Assembly (NCBI GenBank): GCA_020636215.1
Contig: JACJYG010000007.1
Location: 558,001-622,000 of the forward strand
DNA length: 64,000 nucleotides
DNA from: Lewinellaceae bacterium
Lineage (GTDB): Bacteria > Bacteroidota > Bacteroidia > Chitinophagales > Saprospiraceae
Direction: 5' to 3'
The notes under the pieces are model-generated. The model was not told where the DNA came from. It was given only the letters and a program-made list of their open reading frames with translations, and did not search any database. Shown in pieces: positions 48,742 to 57,874 of the stretch. The position numbers were made by a program, and so were the translations under genes. Position 1 is the stretch's first letter. Each line of letters opens with the position of its first letter.

Positions 48742-50172
48742 TCAGCGCGTTGCCCTGGAGCGATAAACATCTTTATACGCTTCAAAATCATCAAGATACA
48801 AGCGGTGCTTTTCAAGATCTGGTTGATATTGCCGCGAAAACTTCCTCAGAGGCAGCAAAGCTTCATAATCCTCAATGGCGCCCACTGCTTTCATGGCGAC
48901 AAAGGCAGCACCACGGGCGGAAGCTTCTTCCTGTTCATCTACCCGGACGGGGATTCCGAATACATCAGCGATGATCTGCACCCAAAGCGGAGAATGGGTA
49001 AAGCCTCCATTGGCAATGAGCTGCACGGGCTTGGCTGGCATACTTTCAGCAATGTGATACAGGCTGAACGCTACGCCCTCCAAAACAGCCCGATGCAGGT
49101 GAGCTGGGCTATGGTTTAGCCGGAGCCCCAGAAAAGCGCCGGTGGCGCTCGCATCCCATATTGGTGCGCGTTCCCCCAACAGGTAGGGGAGAAAAAGAAG
49201 CCCTTCTGAGCCCGCCGGTATCTTTTTCGCTGCAGCTTCTGACAAACGCTCCTGCCCCAGTAGCTTGCCCAGCCATTCGAAAGCAATTCCGCCGTTGTTT
49301 GTTGCGCCTCCACTGACCAAGTACCTTTCATCAAGCCGGTAGTTGAAAATCTGAGCCTCCGGCTCGACAATGGATGCCTGGCTGGTCCTTCGAATAGCCC
49401 CGCTGGTGCCAATTGTCAATACCCATTCTTCCGGCGACAGAGCTAAAGCTCCCAGATTGGCCAGGCAGCCGTCGTTGGCGCCGGCGGCAACAGGTACGTT
49501 CTGGAGGTTGTCAGGCAAGGCCTTACTTTTCAGCGCCAGTAAGTGAGTTGGAGACACCAGGGGTGAAAGTTGATCCTCCCGGATACCGGCGTAGGCCAGG
49601 GCCGGCGCATGCCATTTCAGCGTTTGGATATCCATCAAGCCTGTGGCGGAGGCGATCGAGTAGTCCACTGCATGCACTTGGCAAAGCTGTAAAAGGATAT
49701 ACTCTTTTATGGATACAAAACGCGCTGCTTGCTGAAATAACGTTGGTGCTTCCTCCTGCAACCAGCGGAGTTTACAAAGTGGCGACATCGGGTGGATGGG
49801 AGTGCCAGTGGCTTCGTACAGGGCAGTGCCTTCTCCGGAAGCCCGCAGTTGGCTGGCTTGGCGCGCGCTTCTCCGGTCGCTCCAGAGGATGGCGTTAGTT
49901 AGGGGCTGTCCCGAAGGATCCAGTACGATCAGGCTGTGCATAGCACAGCTCAGGCTGATGGCTTCCGGGCGGGCCTCAGTTTGTTTTGTCACTTCTTTCA
50001 GTACGGAAATCACCGCCTGCAATAAGGCTTGCGGTTCCTGCTCCTGATAAACCGATTGGGGAGATAAAGTAGGATAGGCCGCCCGCGCTATGGCGAGTTG
50101 TTGCCCATCAGGAGTGATGGCTATTGCTTTGGTGCTGGTAGTACCAATGTCAATGCCAAGGAAATAGGGCAT
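48742..50172 (-). CDS. FGGY family carbohydrate kinase (gluconokinase/xylulokinase-like)
   Basis: A 476-residue sugar kinase with the phosphate-1 motif FLGIDIGTTSTKAIAI (residues 4-19), a substrate-side region HPMSPLCKLRWL, GANDGCLANLGAL (catalytic Asp region), and the FGGY-C domain motif IANGGFTHSPLWVQIIADV with GAAFVAM. Among FGGY enzymes it resembles gluconokinases (short length, YPTLSP and HSLIVLD segments), phosphorylating gluconate to 6-phosphogluconate; the substrate is not proven. It is a single gene on the minus strand, converging with ftsY. Confidence 0.85.
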   Translation of the reverse strand: MPYFLGIDIGTTSTKAIAITPDGQQLAIARAAYPTLSPQSVYQEQEPQALLQAVISVLKEVTKQTEARPEAISLSCAMHSLIVLDPSGQPLTNAILWSDRRSARQASQLRASGEGTALYEATGTPIHPMSPLCKLRWLQEEAPTLFQQAARFVSIKEYILLQLCQVHAVDYSIASATGLMDIQTLKWHAPALAYAGIREDQLSPLVSPTHLLALKSKALPDNLQNVPVAAGANDGCLANLGALALSPEEWVLTIGTSGAIRRTSQASIVEPEAQIFNYRLDERYLVSGGATNNGGIAFEWLGKLLGQERLSEAAAKKIPAGSEGLLFLPYLLGERAPIWDASATGAFLGLRLNHSPAHLHRAVLEGVAFSLYHIAESMPAKPVQLIANGGFTHSPLWVQIIADVFGIPVRVDEQEEASARGAAFVAMKAVGAIEDYEALLPLRKFSRQYQPDLEKHRLYLDDFEAYKDVYRSRATR

Positions 50173-50274
50173 AATGGCGTTTTTGGTTACACGATATTTC
50201 GTTGTGAGCTTATAGGGATAAAGTTAAAGGTAAAATGAGTGCTTTCCTGGAAATTTCTAATTTAGAGTAAAAAA

Positions 50275-51372
50275 GTGAAGCGCGCCCTGTTTCGTACCCT
50301 AAGGCTGATCCGCCGTGCCTTCAGCGAGCTGTGGCAATCTGCAAAGCTCCTGCTGGGATTCCGGCCTCGCTGGCCAGTAGTGATCGCCACCTACCGCGGT
50401 TATGGGCGCCCCGATTGGATATCTCTCCGAGGCAGGGTATTAAAAGACCGCCGTATCCTGGCCCGCAATATTAATTCCCGTTGGCGGGCGCTCATTCACA
50501 ACTACCGCCGATTCAATAGCCGGGAAATTCCAGATGTGCAAGTTAACGTACAGATCGGAGCGAATACCTTTCATGCCGTTACGGATGAGGAAGGGTATTT
50601 TCTGATCGGACAGGCCTTACCGGCGCCACTTCCTGTTCATGACGGACAATGGCAGGCAGCCAACCTGTCCATTGGGGCTATTCCCGGACGCCATGTGGAC
50701 GTGCAGGCCAAAGCGGCCGTGCTGGTGCCGCCACCCGACGCCTCCCTCGGAATTATCAGCGATATCGATGATACGGTGCTTAAGACAGACGTCACCTCGA
50801 TCCTTAAGCTCAAAGTTATCTATCACACCATGATGAAAAGCGCGGCTCTTCGGCAATCCTTCGGGGCCGCCCCGGCCTTCTACCAGGCATTGCAATGGGG
50901 CAAGGCCGGCCGGCCGGTGAATCCCGTGTTTTACGTCTCTAACAGCCCCTGGAACTTATACGACCTCCTGGAGGAATTCCTCGTTGTCAATAACCTGCCG
51001 GCTGGGCCTATCCTGTTGCGTGATTTTGGTATCCCCTACCAGGATCGGCCGGCCGGCTTCAAAGGCCATAAACATGCCAGTATCTCACAGATATTCTGGA
51101 CGTACCCTGCGCTCCGTTTCGTGCTGATCGGTGACAGTGGGGAGAAAGACCCCTACATTTATCGTTCCATTGCCGAGGAATTTCCGGGAAGGGTAGCCGC
51201 TATTTATATCCGGGATGTACGCGCCCGCCGTCGCACCCGCCGCCTGGCCCGCTACATCCGGGAAACCAGCGCCGACATAAAACTGGTGCAAAACTATACC
51301 CAGGCTGCTAAAGATGCCGCCTTCAGAGGCCTGATGCAATGGGATGTCTTTGAACAATTTCACCACCCTTAG
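50275..51372 (+). CDS. App1-like phosphatase domain protein (DUF2183)
   Basis: A 365-residue protein from a GTG start at 50275 (MKRALFRTLRLIRRAFSEL). The HAD-like App1 signature is SDIDDTVLKTDVTS (DxDxT, about residues 162-175), followed by FYVSNSPWNLYDLL, RDFGIP and FVLIGDSGEKDPYIY. The family includes the yeast phosphatidate phosphatase App1. Bacterial members are thought to act on phospholipids. No signal peptide or helix is seen. The N-terminal half (WISLRGRVLKDRR, VQVNVQIGANTFHAVTDEEG) forms a beta-rich domain that is typical of the family. Confidence 0.88.
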   Translation: MKRALFRTLRLIRRAFSELWQSAKLLLGFRPRWPVVIATYRGYGRPDWISLRGRVLKDRRILARNINSRWRALIHNYRRFNSREIPDVQVNVQIGANTFHAVTDEEGYFLIGQALPAPLPVHDGQWQAANLSIGAIPGRHVDVQAKAAVLVPPPDASLGIISDIDDTVLKTDVTSILKLKVIYHTMMKSAALRQSFGAAPAFYQALQWGKAGRPVNPVFYVSNSPWNLYDLLEEFLVVNNLPAGPILLRDFGIPYQDRPAGFKGHKHASISQIFWTYPALRFVLIGDSGEKDPYIYRSIAEEFPGRVAAIYIRDVRARRRTRRLARYIRETSADIKLVQNYTQAAKDAAFRGLMQWDVFEQFHHP

Positions 51373-51438
51373 GGGCCGGCGAAAAAACCAGAAACGCTCC
51401 CTGTGAACCCCATCACAGATCTTCCGGCCGGAAGCCTT

Positions 51439-51446
51439 TAATTTTG
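51439..51446 (+). promoter_or_regulatory. Bacteroidota-type -7 box (TAATTTTG) for the carbonic anhydrase gene
   Basis: TAATTTTG fits TAnnTTTG and lies 23 bp upstream of the ATG at 51469. The upstream TTCCGGCCGGAA palindrome (51423-51434) may be an operator or chance. Confidence 0.5.
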
Positions 51447-51468
51447 CCAGAACAAGACTTGGCGAGAT

Positions 51469-52086
51469 ATGGATGATTTTATTAAACAATACCTGGAATA
51501 CAACCAGCAATGGGCTCAAGATAAGCAGGAGGAAGACTCAGAATATTTTAACCTGCTGGCCGAAGGACAACATCCCAAAGCCTTACTCCTGGGGTGTTCC
51601 GACAGCCGTGTTTCTCCCAGTGTGGTCATCGGAGCCGATCTGGGCGAAGTCTTCGTACACCGCAACATCGCCAATGTGGTGGCTCATTCCGACCTCAACT
51701 TCCTGTCGGTCTTCCAGTATGCGGTAGAAGTATTAAAGGTGGAACACATCATCGTGGTGGGGCACTATGGATGTGGCGGCATACAAGCAGCTATGAGCAA
51801 TAATTTGTACGGCCTGATCGACAACTGGCTGGCCAATATTAAGGACGTCATGACGCTGCATGAAGCGGAACTGAATGCTATTGCCGATGAACAACAACGC
51901 CTCAATCGCCTGGTAGAGTTGAATGTATTCGAGCAGATCAACAATATTCGGCAAACCTCCGTTTTTCGAAAAGCGCAGCAAAATGGGATCGCTCCAAAGC
52001 TGCATGGGTGGGTCTATAACTTCTCTACGGGCTTGATCAATGTGATTTTTGGGCCAGAAATAAATTCCTCGGCTTCTCGAGTTTGA
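51469..52086 (+). CDS. Beta-class carbonic anhydrase
   Basis: A 205-residue protein. The zinc ligands are visible as CSDSRVSP (Cys and the Asp-Arg dyad, about residues 43-50) and HYGCGGIQA (His and Cys, about residues 99-107); HRNIANVV follows the first motif. It interconverts CO2 and bicarbonate in the cytoplasm. The length and motif order match beta-CAs of type I. It carries its own promoter-like box and no partner gene such as a SulP transporter is adjacent. Confidence 0.95.
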   Translation: MDDFIKQYLEYNQQWAQDKQEEDSEYFNLLAEGQHPKALLLGCSDSRVSPSVVIGADLGEVFVHRNIANVVAHSDLNFLSVFQYAVEVLKVEHIIVVGHYGCGGIQAAMSNNLYGLIDNWLANIKDVMTLHEAELNAIADEQQRLNRLVELNVFEQINNIRQTSVFRKAQQNGIAPKLHGWVYNFSTGLINVIFGPEINSSASRV

Positions 52087-52104
52087 GGAGAGGGCTCTTT
52101 TTTA

Positions 52105-52112
52105 TACCTTTG
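52105..52112 (+). promoter_or_regulatory. Bacteroidota-type -7 box (TACCTTTG) for the MGH1-like glycosidase gene
   Basis: TATACCTTTGTC contains TACCTTTG, fitting TAnnTTTG, 73 bp before the ATG at 52185. Confidence 0.55.
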
Positions 52113-52184
52113 TCATTATCATTTCCCCATCCCTGTATTTTGATGTTTTTTTAGCTCCCCCCGGTATTAGCCAGTTAACCCTTT

Positions 52185-53507
52185 ATGCTTGAAACACAAT
52201 TGAAACAAGCCCGTCAGGTGTTGGAAGACAACTGGAACGGTAGCTTTACCCAAACAAGCCCCAGCCATTCTTCACTCCAATTGAATTGGGATGCCGGTTT
52301 TATCGCTATTGGCAACGCCCATTTCAATATGGATCGGGCCGAAGCGGAACTGCGCCACCTCTTTAGCGCACAATGGAGCAATGGATTATTGCCTCATGCC
52401 GTGTTCGGAGAGAAAAAAGACGGTACCTGCTTTCCGGGCCCTGATTTCTGGCAGGCCGAACGGTCCCCTCATGCTCCCCAGTCTGTTCCTGCTTCAGGTA
52501 TTACCGCGCCGCCGGTTTTCGGTTTCGTTCTCTGGCGTATCTATGAGATCGCTCAGGATGAAAAGCGGGCCAGGGCTTTCCTTCAGGAAATGTACCCACA
52601 GGTGCTGGCCTTTCACCGCTATCTGTACAATTTTCGGGATCCCCTGGAAGAAGGACTGGTGTATATCTGCCACCCCTGGGAAGGCGTAATAGCGAACTCC
52701 CCCTCCTGGGCCGGCGCCCTTAAACGCATGAATATCACCACGGTTGCCACTCCTCTTTATGATAGTAAGGACATGCCAACGGCTATGGAGACTGCCCTCT
52801 ACAAGGACGCTCCTGAAGACTATAGCCGTTGTATCGATCTCATCAGCCTTTTTCGTAGTCTTGATTACGATAGCGGGGCCATCTATGAGCAGTCCCCTTT
52901 TCTTATCCAGGACCCGCTATTCAATGGTGTCCTGGCCTGGTCAAACGAATGCCTTATCCAAATTGGCGGCTTGTTGGGGGAAGATGTCTCTGAGGTTATC
53001 GAATGGGATGAACTGACGAAATATAGCATAAACGAAAAGATGTGGGATGAAGCTCGTGGCATGTACAACGCCTTCGACCTGCGCAACAACGAGCTTATCC
53101 ACGTCCACACTTCTTCTGGCCTGATGCCACTCATCGGAGATGTGCCTACTCAGGACCAGGCAGAAAAGATATTAAAGACGCTGGAAAGCCCGATGTTTGG
53201 GGGTAAGCGCAACGACCTGTACAACTGCCCGGCCTATAGCCTGTTGGCTAAAGATATCGACTACCAAGGATTCTGGCGCGGTTCGGTTTGGATCAATCTC
53301 AACTGGCTGCTATTCCATGGCCTGCAGCGATATGAAATGTACGAAATGGCCGAGCGCATCCGCCAGGATAGCCTGGAATTGTTATCAGGACGAGGTTTTT
53401 GTGACTATTTCGACCCAAGGAAAGGCGTTTCGCAGCCAACAACCCATGAGGCGCCTCGATCTTCCTGTTCGGCGGCACTGTGTATCGACCTGCTGGCCAG
53501 CAATTGA
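52185..53507 (+). CDS. MGH1-like glycoside hydrolase (GH63-like)
   Basis: A 440-residue protein with an (alpha/alpha)6-barrel pattern. LNWDAGFIAIGNAHFNMDRAE (catalytic-side Asp region), NGLLPHAVFGEK, FVLWRIYEIAQDEKRARAF, YNAFDLRNNELI, and FWRGSVWINLNWLLFHGL (typical GH63/MGH1 strand) are clear. GH63-type enzymes cleave alpha-linked glucosides such as mannosylglycerate or glucosylglycerate. No signal peptide is present, so it acts in the cytoplasm, perhaps on a compatible solute. It converges with the RhlE gene, 19 bp apart. Confidence 0.82.
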   Translation: MLETQLKQARQVLEDNWNGSFTQTSPSHSSLQLNWDAGFIAIGNAHFNMDRAEAELRHLFSAQWSNGLLPHAVFGEKKDGTCFPGPDFWQAERSPHAPQSVPASGITAPPVFGFVLWRIYEIAQDEKRARAFLQEMYPQVLAFHRYLYNFRDPLEEGLVYICHPWEGVIANSPSWAGALKRMNITTVATPLYDSKDMPTAMETALYKDAPEDYSRCIDLISLFRSLDYDSGAIYEQSPFLIQDPLFNGVLAWSNECLIQIGGLLGEDVSEVIEWDELTKYSINEKMWDEARGMYNAFDLRNNELIHVHTSSGLMPLIGDVPTQDQAEKILKTLESPMFGGKRNDLYNCPAYSLLAKDIDYQGFWRGSVWINLNWLLFHGLQRYEMYEMAERIRQDSLELLSGRGFCDYFDPRKGVSQPTTHEAPRSSCSAALCIDLLASN

Positions 53508-53526
53508 CGGAAACAAGCTTATAAGC

Positions 53527-54849
53527 TTATCGCCGGGTGTCTACTCTGTCGGAAGTTACCGGAGCGCCAGTACTGCTTCGCTTCGGCCGGCGACGGTTGT
53601 TGCTCTGGCTGTTACTCCAGTTATTTCTTTGTGAACCATTATTATCGCGGCCATTTCTGTAGCCGTTGGCAGCCGGCCTGGTGATTGCCGGTTGCGTTGC
53701 TGCCTGCCCTTCTTCCATGGGGAAGGGATGGTTTTTAACAACGTGAATACGTTGGCCAATCAGCTTTTGGATATCGCGCAGGTAAGCCTGTTCTTCTTCG
53801 TCGCAGAAAGAAAGTGCAATGCCGCTGGCGCCGGCCCGGCCAGTCCGGCCGATACGGTGCACGTATGTTTCGGAAATATTCGGCAGGTCGTAGTTGATCA
53901 CATGGGTGAGGTCTTCGACATCGATGCCGCGGGCGGCAATATCAGTAGCGACCAGCACCCGGGTGCGGCGGGCTTTGAAGTTACTCAGCGCCTGCTGGCG
54001 GGCATTCTGGGATTTGTTGCCGTGGATAGCCTCTGCCTTTATGCCTTTCTTGTCCAGTTCCTTTACTACTCTGTTGGCGCCGTGTTTGGTGCGGGTGAAG
54101 ACCAGCGCAGTGGGAATATCTTCAGTTTTCAACAAGTGAATGAGCAAATCCCGCTTTTGGTTCTTGCTTACAAAGAAGACAGCCTGTTCTACCCTTTCAG
54201 CAGTAGAGGATACCGGGTCGACGGCTACCTTTTCCGGACGGGTGAGGATGCCATTGGCCAACTCGGCCACTACCGGGGGCATGGTAGCGGAGAAGAACAG
54301 CGTCTGACGGCGGGCCGGCAGTTGGCGGATCACCCGCTTCACATCGTGAATAAAGCCCATATCGAGCATGCGGTCCGCTTCATCGAGAACGAAAAATTCG
54401 ATTTTATCCAACTTGATGAAACCCTGGTTCATCAGGTCCAGTAGCCTGCCTGGAGTAGCGATAATAATATCAATACCGGACTGCAGGTTGCGGGTCTGGG
54501 CGTGTTGTGATACCCCGCCGAAGATAACGGTATGCCGCAGCTCCAGGAATTTGCCATAGGCATCGAAGCTTTCGCCGATCTGTATGGCTAGCTCCCGCGT
54601 CGGCGCCAGAATCAGTGCTCTGGCCGGGCGATTGCGGCCTTCGTTCCGGCCCTGGCTCTGCATGAGTTGCAGAATAGGGATGGCGAAAGCAGCCGTTTTT
54701 CCAGTACCGGTCTGTGCACAGGCCAGCAGATCCCGGCCCTGAAGGGCGGTTGGGATAGATTGAGCCTGAATGGGAGTGGGGTTTTTGTATCCAGCCGTTT
54801 TTAAAGCCCGCTGGATGGGCTCGATAAGATTTAAATCTTGAAATGTCAT
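53527..54849 (-). CDS. DEAD-box RNA helicase, RhlE type
   Basis: A 440-residue helicase. The Q motif FQDLNLIEPIQRALKTAGY is followed by AQTGTGKTAAF (motif I), PTRELAIQI (Ia), TPGRLLDL (Ib), DEAD (II), SAT (III), and the second domain with TDIAARGIDV and HRIGRTGR (VI). The C-terminal about 65 residues are a basic, Asn/Arg/Gln-rich tail (NGYRNGRDNNGSQR, RRRPKRSS) suited to RNA binding. It remodels RNA in ribosome assembly or decay, often at low temperature. It is a single gene with its promoter in the region before the palindromes at 55035. Confidence 0.95.
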   Translation of the reverse strand: MTFQDLNLIEPIQRALKTAGYKNPTPIQAQSIPTALQGRDLLACAQTGTGKTAAFAIPILQLMQSQGRNEGRNRPARALILAPTRELAIQIGESFDAYGKFLELRHTVIFGGVSQHAQTRNLQSGIDIIIATPGRLLDLMNQGFIKLDKIEFFVLDEADRMLDMGFIHDVKRVIRQLPARRQTLFFSATMPPVVAELANGILTRPEKVAVDPVSSTAERVEQAVFFVSKNQKRDLLIHLLKTEDIPTALVFTRTKHGANRVVKELDKKGIKAEAIHGNKSQNARQQALSNFKARRTRVLVATDIAARGIDVEDLTHVINYDLPNISETYVHRIGRTGRAGASGIALSFCDEEEQAYLRDIQKLIGQRIHVVKNHPFPMEEGQAATQPAITRPAANGYRNGRDNNGSQRNNWSNSQSNNRRRPKRSSTGAPVTSDRVDTRR

Positions 54850-55034
54850 TACAGAAATTGAAAACGGCTGGCTAAAACTTTGGTAGGTTCTGGATCAGCA
54901 GTCAGATTAAATTAGGAATAATCCTTTGTTTGTTGATGAATTCCCTTCTTGCTTTTTGGGGAATATGCATGAATAACACGCAAGGTAGGGATAATAGTTC
55001 ATTGTAAAGCAAGGGAAGGCTGTTTTTTCCTTTT

Positions 55035-55137
55035 TTCCTCTTCGTTCGAGAGGGACTCCGCCTCCGCAACGCTTCGGCGGGCAGGTTTGTCCCGAAGCGG
55101 TATAACCAGCCAGTCGGAGAGGCTCGCGGAAGAGGAA
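55035..55137. repeat. Imperfect inverted repeat of about 100 bp
   Basis: The outer arms TTCCTCTTCGTTCGAGAGG and, on the right, AGAGGCTCGCGGAAGAGGAA pair imperfectly. Inside, CGCTTCGG and CCCGAAGCG form a second stem. The layout (ends pair, inner hairpin) resembles the larger MITE-like elements, but there is no sequence match. Confidence 0.55.
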
Positions 55138-55150
55138 CAAAGAGGATTGG

Positions 55151-55212
55151 TAACTATTCAGCATCATGGTAATTTGCTTCAGGAGCATTTTAGGCCGCAT
55201 GCTGAATAGTTA
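55151..55212. repeat. Short inverted-repeat element
   Basis: A perfect 14-bp inverted repeat TAACTATTCAGCAT ... ATGCTGAATAGTTA with a 34-bp interior, just 13 bp beyond the previous palindrome. No T run suggests a terminator. It may be a miniature element or a protein-binding site. Confidence 0.6.
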
Positions 55213-55271
55213 CGAGGATTGAAACAAAAAAGGCCCAGCGCCAAACTGGAGTTTGGCGATACTTCCCGCGC

Positions 55272-56144
55272 CTATCGGCCCACCCGCAGCGGCAAGCTGC
55301 CCTGCGGCCTGCCGTCCTTTCCGAAAAAACGGAAATAATACAGCCCCTCCGGCAAGCCTGCGGGCAGCGAGACGGCCTGCCGCCCCTGTATGCCTCCTGC
55401 CGAAATGCGCCTGCCCATGGCATCGAATAGCAGGTATTCCAGCGGTTCGCCGCTTGGCGGCAGGATGAGCACCTCATCGGAAGCAGGGTTGGGAAAAAGG
55501 CTTATCTCCGTTCTCCCGCCGGGCCGGGGCGTACCCACGATGGTGGAATCGCCCCGAAAAGCTACGAAATACAGATAGGCCGTATCGGTGGCGTTGGGCA
55601 TATAGGCTCCGGCGGCGGGAACCAGTTGAACTTCGGACTGCTCGTTCAGCCTGATTATGCCGTTGTTTTCGCATGGCGCGTCAAACCAGCCGCCCGGGAG
55701 CCAGTCGGTGAGGAGGCTGCGGTTGCGGCAGGCATTTTCAAACAGGCCCTGATCCCAGCGCACGGTGACCGGGAATTGGGCGTTGGCTATCAGGAATACG
55801 CCCGGCTCATGTTCCGGGGTCGACATGCACTCGTCGTCGAGTATCAGTACCTTGCTGTGAAAGCTCGTGGGGTCAGCCTGGCTAAGTTCAAAGCAGAATA
55901 TATTAAGGTCGTCATACAGATAACCGGCCGCCCGCACTTCCATGCTATCCGGGAAGGGCGCCGTTTTGATATCCGTTTCGCCAAATTGGGGGTCGATGCC
56001 GTAGCTTGCGCCGGCGTCGTAGCCGATGGTGATGGTGTCTTTCTGCCCTGCCGCGTCTTCCAGCCAAAGCTCGAAGGCGAAGGCATGCGCCTGCAGCAGA
56101 CCCAGTGGCGCCAATACCAGGAACAGGGTGGTGATTGCATTCAT
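55272..56144 (-). CDS. Secreted protein of unknown function with T9SS type A sorting domain
   Basis: A 290-residue protein with signal peptide (ITTLFLVLAPLGLLQAHAFA), a central beta-rich region (FELWLEDAAGQKDTITIGYD, Cys residues near 95, 115, 150 and 170) and a C-terminal T9SS type A domain (ISLFPNPASDEVLIL, LLFDAMGRRIS, LPEGLYYFRFF). It is intact, unlike its two neighbours upstream on the same strand. No catalytic motif is visible. It starts 12 bp after the end of the frame-shifted neighbour, so the genes form one block of exported proteins. Confidence 0.8.
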   Translation of the reverse strand: MNAITTLFLVLAPLGLLQAHAFAFELWLEDAAGQKDTITIGYDAGASYGIDPQFGETDIKTAPFPDSMEVRAAGYLYDDLNIFCFELSQADPTSFHSKVLILDDECMSTPEHEPGVFLIANAQFPVTVRWDQGLFENACRNRSLLTDWLPGGWFDAPCENNGIIRLNEQSEVQLVPAAGAYMPNATDTAYLYFVAFRGDSTIVGTPRPGGRTEISLFPNPASDEVLILPPSGEPLEYLLFDAMGRRISAGGIQGRQAVSLPAGLPEGLYYFRFFGKDGRPQGSLPLRVGR

Positions 56145-56156
56145 GTCGCTTATTTG

Positions 56157-57725
56157 TTACTTGTTGTTGACCAATACTTTTTGTGTGTGCAGCAATTGCC
56201 CATCCTGCGTGGCCAGGGCCAGCACATATATATATGCGGGTATACCTTTCGAGGTATCCAGGGTGGCTTGCTGCTGCCCGGCGGTGAGCGGCTGTTCCAT
56301 CTCCAGCCACCCCAGGGCGCTGTGGAGCAGCAATCGGCAGCGGGGCGGCAAATCCCGATCAAAATTTACAGTCAGCCAATCGCCGGCAGGCTGGGGGTAA
56401 AAGGTGGAACCATACTGGGTTGCACTACTGCGGGCTGCTGCACGGGTTCTTCCTGGTATGAAATGACGTAGTCTCGTTCGGTGCACCCGGCTCCAGGCAG
56501 CCGTTTTCGTCAAGCACCAGCAACCAGGCGTCGCCATTGGGCGTGCCGTTGGGAAAAAGGTTGGATTGAAGGCCACCACAGCTATGCGCCCGTCGGGCGC
56601 TTCGCAAATGTCGTCTAAGAGGAGAATATCGGCATACAGGTGGGTTGCATCGTTGATAAAACGCCGCTCCCACAGCAACTGGCCTTCGGGGCTCATTCGA
56701 AAAACAAACCCTGACAGGCGCACGCCCCCTACCATCCGGGTAACTGTTGTCGATGCCGCACCCCAGAATGTCTCCGTTTTGCGCCAGCGTGATATTGTGG
56801 ATGCGTTTCCAGGAAGGCGCATGGAAAAATACTCCCAGGCGGTGTTGCCTACCGAATCCAGGTACCGATGACCTTGTCGGCTGCCCAACTGTAATAGGGA
56901 GAAATGTTGTACGCGGTATCGGTACAATTGACGACGGCAAAACCTCCGTTCTGCAGGGGCGTGATACGCCGCCGGCAACCGATGGACAGGCTGTCGTTGA
57001 AGTGCCGGGACCAGATGATATTGCCCAGGCTGTCAACCTTGGAAACTGCAAGCCCCGTAAAAGGGAGGACGGGTGTCTTGGTTTGAACGGCGGTGATATA
57101 ATCCCCGTCGGGCAGGGGTTCGAGCATTCCATCATTCTCTCCAGCGGAGTAGGGGAAATCGAGGTAATAGGAAGCCTCAATAATGCTATCGTTTTGAACG
57201 ACATTTAAAACCGGCTTCCATTTACCCTGGCGCCATCCAAATCCAAATAGCATCCACCTGTTATCGGGAAGCGGCTCCAGGGATGTAGCATAATCACCTT
57301 CCGCACTTCCAAAATCCGCCAGGAATACAACCCGCTATTTTGCCAACTCGCTTTGGCTAGATAATATTGCCAGTCTGCTTCCGGTACTTTGCGCATTTCA
57401 CTCGCAAAAACAAGGTGTCGCCCCTCAGGAAAAAATCATCCTTCCAGTTGGGATAAATATCCTCGGTGAACTGGTCATAGTAGAACTGCCAGAGTACATC
57501 TCCCGCATTGTTGGTTTTTATTAATCCAGTACAAGCGTTATAATATCCGTTACACAAAGAACCAACGCCAATGACGAAATCATCTCCAATGGCCTGTACC
57601 GATGCGCCCCTGTCGCTGCCCTGCATGCCCACCAGGTCGTACGTCCTGGAAAAAGTAGGCTGAGCCAGAATGCTGGTAGGGGAAAAAAAAATACAAAGGA
57701 AGAATATCCATACGGAGTAGTTCAT
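56157..57725 (-). pseudogene. Frameshift-broken T9SS-exported protein gene
   Basis: Starting at ATG 57725 there is a signal peptide (MNYSVWIFFLCIFFSPTSILA) and a beta-propeller-like sequence (YDLVGMQGSDRGASVQAIGD). The coherent product then jumps between frames near 57390 (into PEADWQYYLAKASWQN) and 57325 (into FGSAEGDYATSLEPLPDN). It jumps again near 56880, 56800 (LAQNGDILGCGIDNSYPDG), 56730 (GFVFRMSPEGQLLWERR) and 56560 (NGTPNGDAWLLVLDENG). It ends with a T9SS-like domain (STFYPQPAGDWLTVNF, ending LVNNK) before 56157. The many shifts imply a decayed gene, or very poor local sequence. Confidence 0.75.
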
Positions 57726-57874
57726 AATGCTTTGTTTTATCCAGGAAAAGCGAGGAGGCAACTCGCTCCGAAGGAGTCCCTTTGGGAAAGTTGCCACCTC
57801 ATCCCCGGCGTCAGGCAGACACTTGAAGTGTCCGCCTGACTTTATTGGTAATTTGTGCCCACCTCAATGGATAA

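Larger units (their letters stand above)
54850..55271. other. Gene-free interval with two palindromic structures
   Basis: 422 bp between the RhlE gene start and the next T9SS gene end. Small frames here (for example 54907-55200 on the minus strand) lack gene-like composition. Two inverted repeats (55035-55137 and 55151-55212) occupy most of it. No promoter box for the helicase could be fixed with confidence. Confidence 0.7.

Noticed and set aside
54907..55200. 97-codon minus-strand frame upstream of the helicase gene
   Set aside because: It runs through two palindromes and has no protein-like features.
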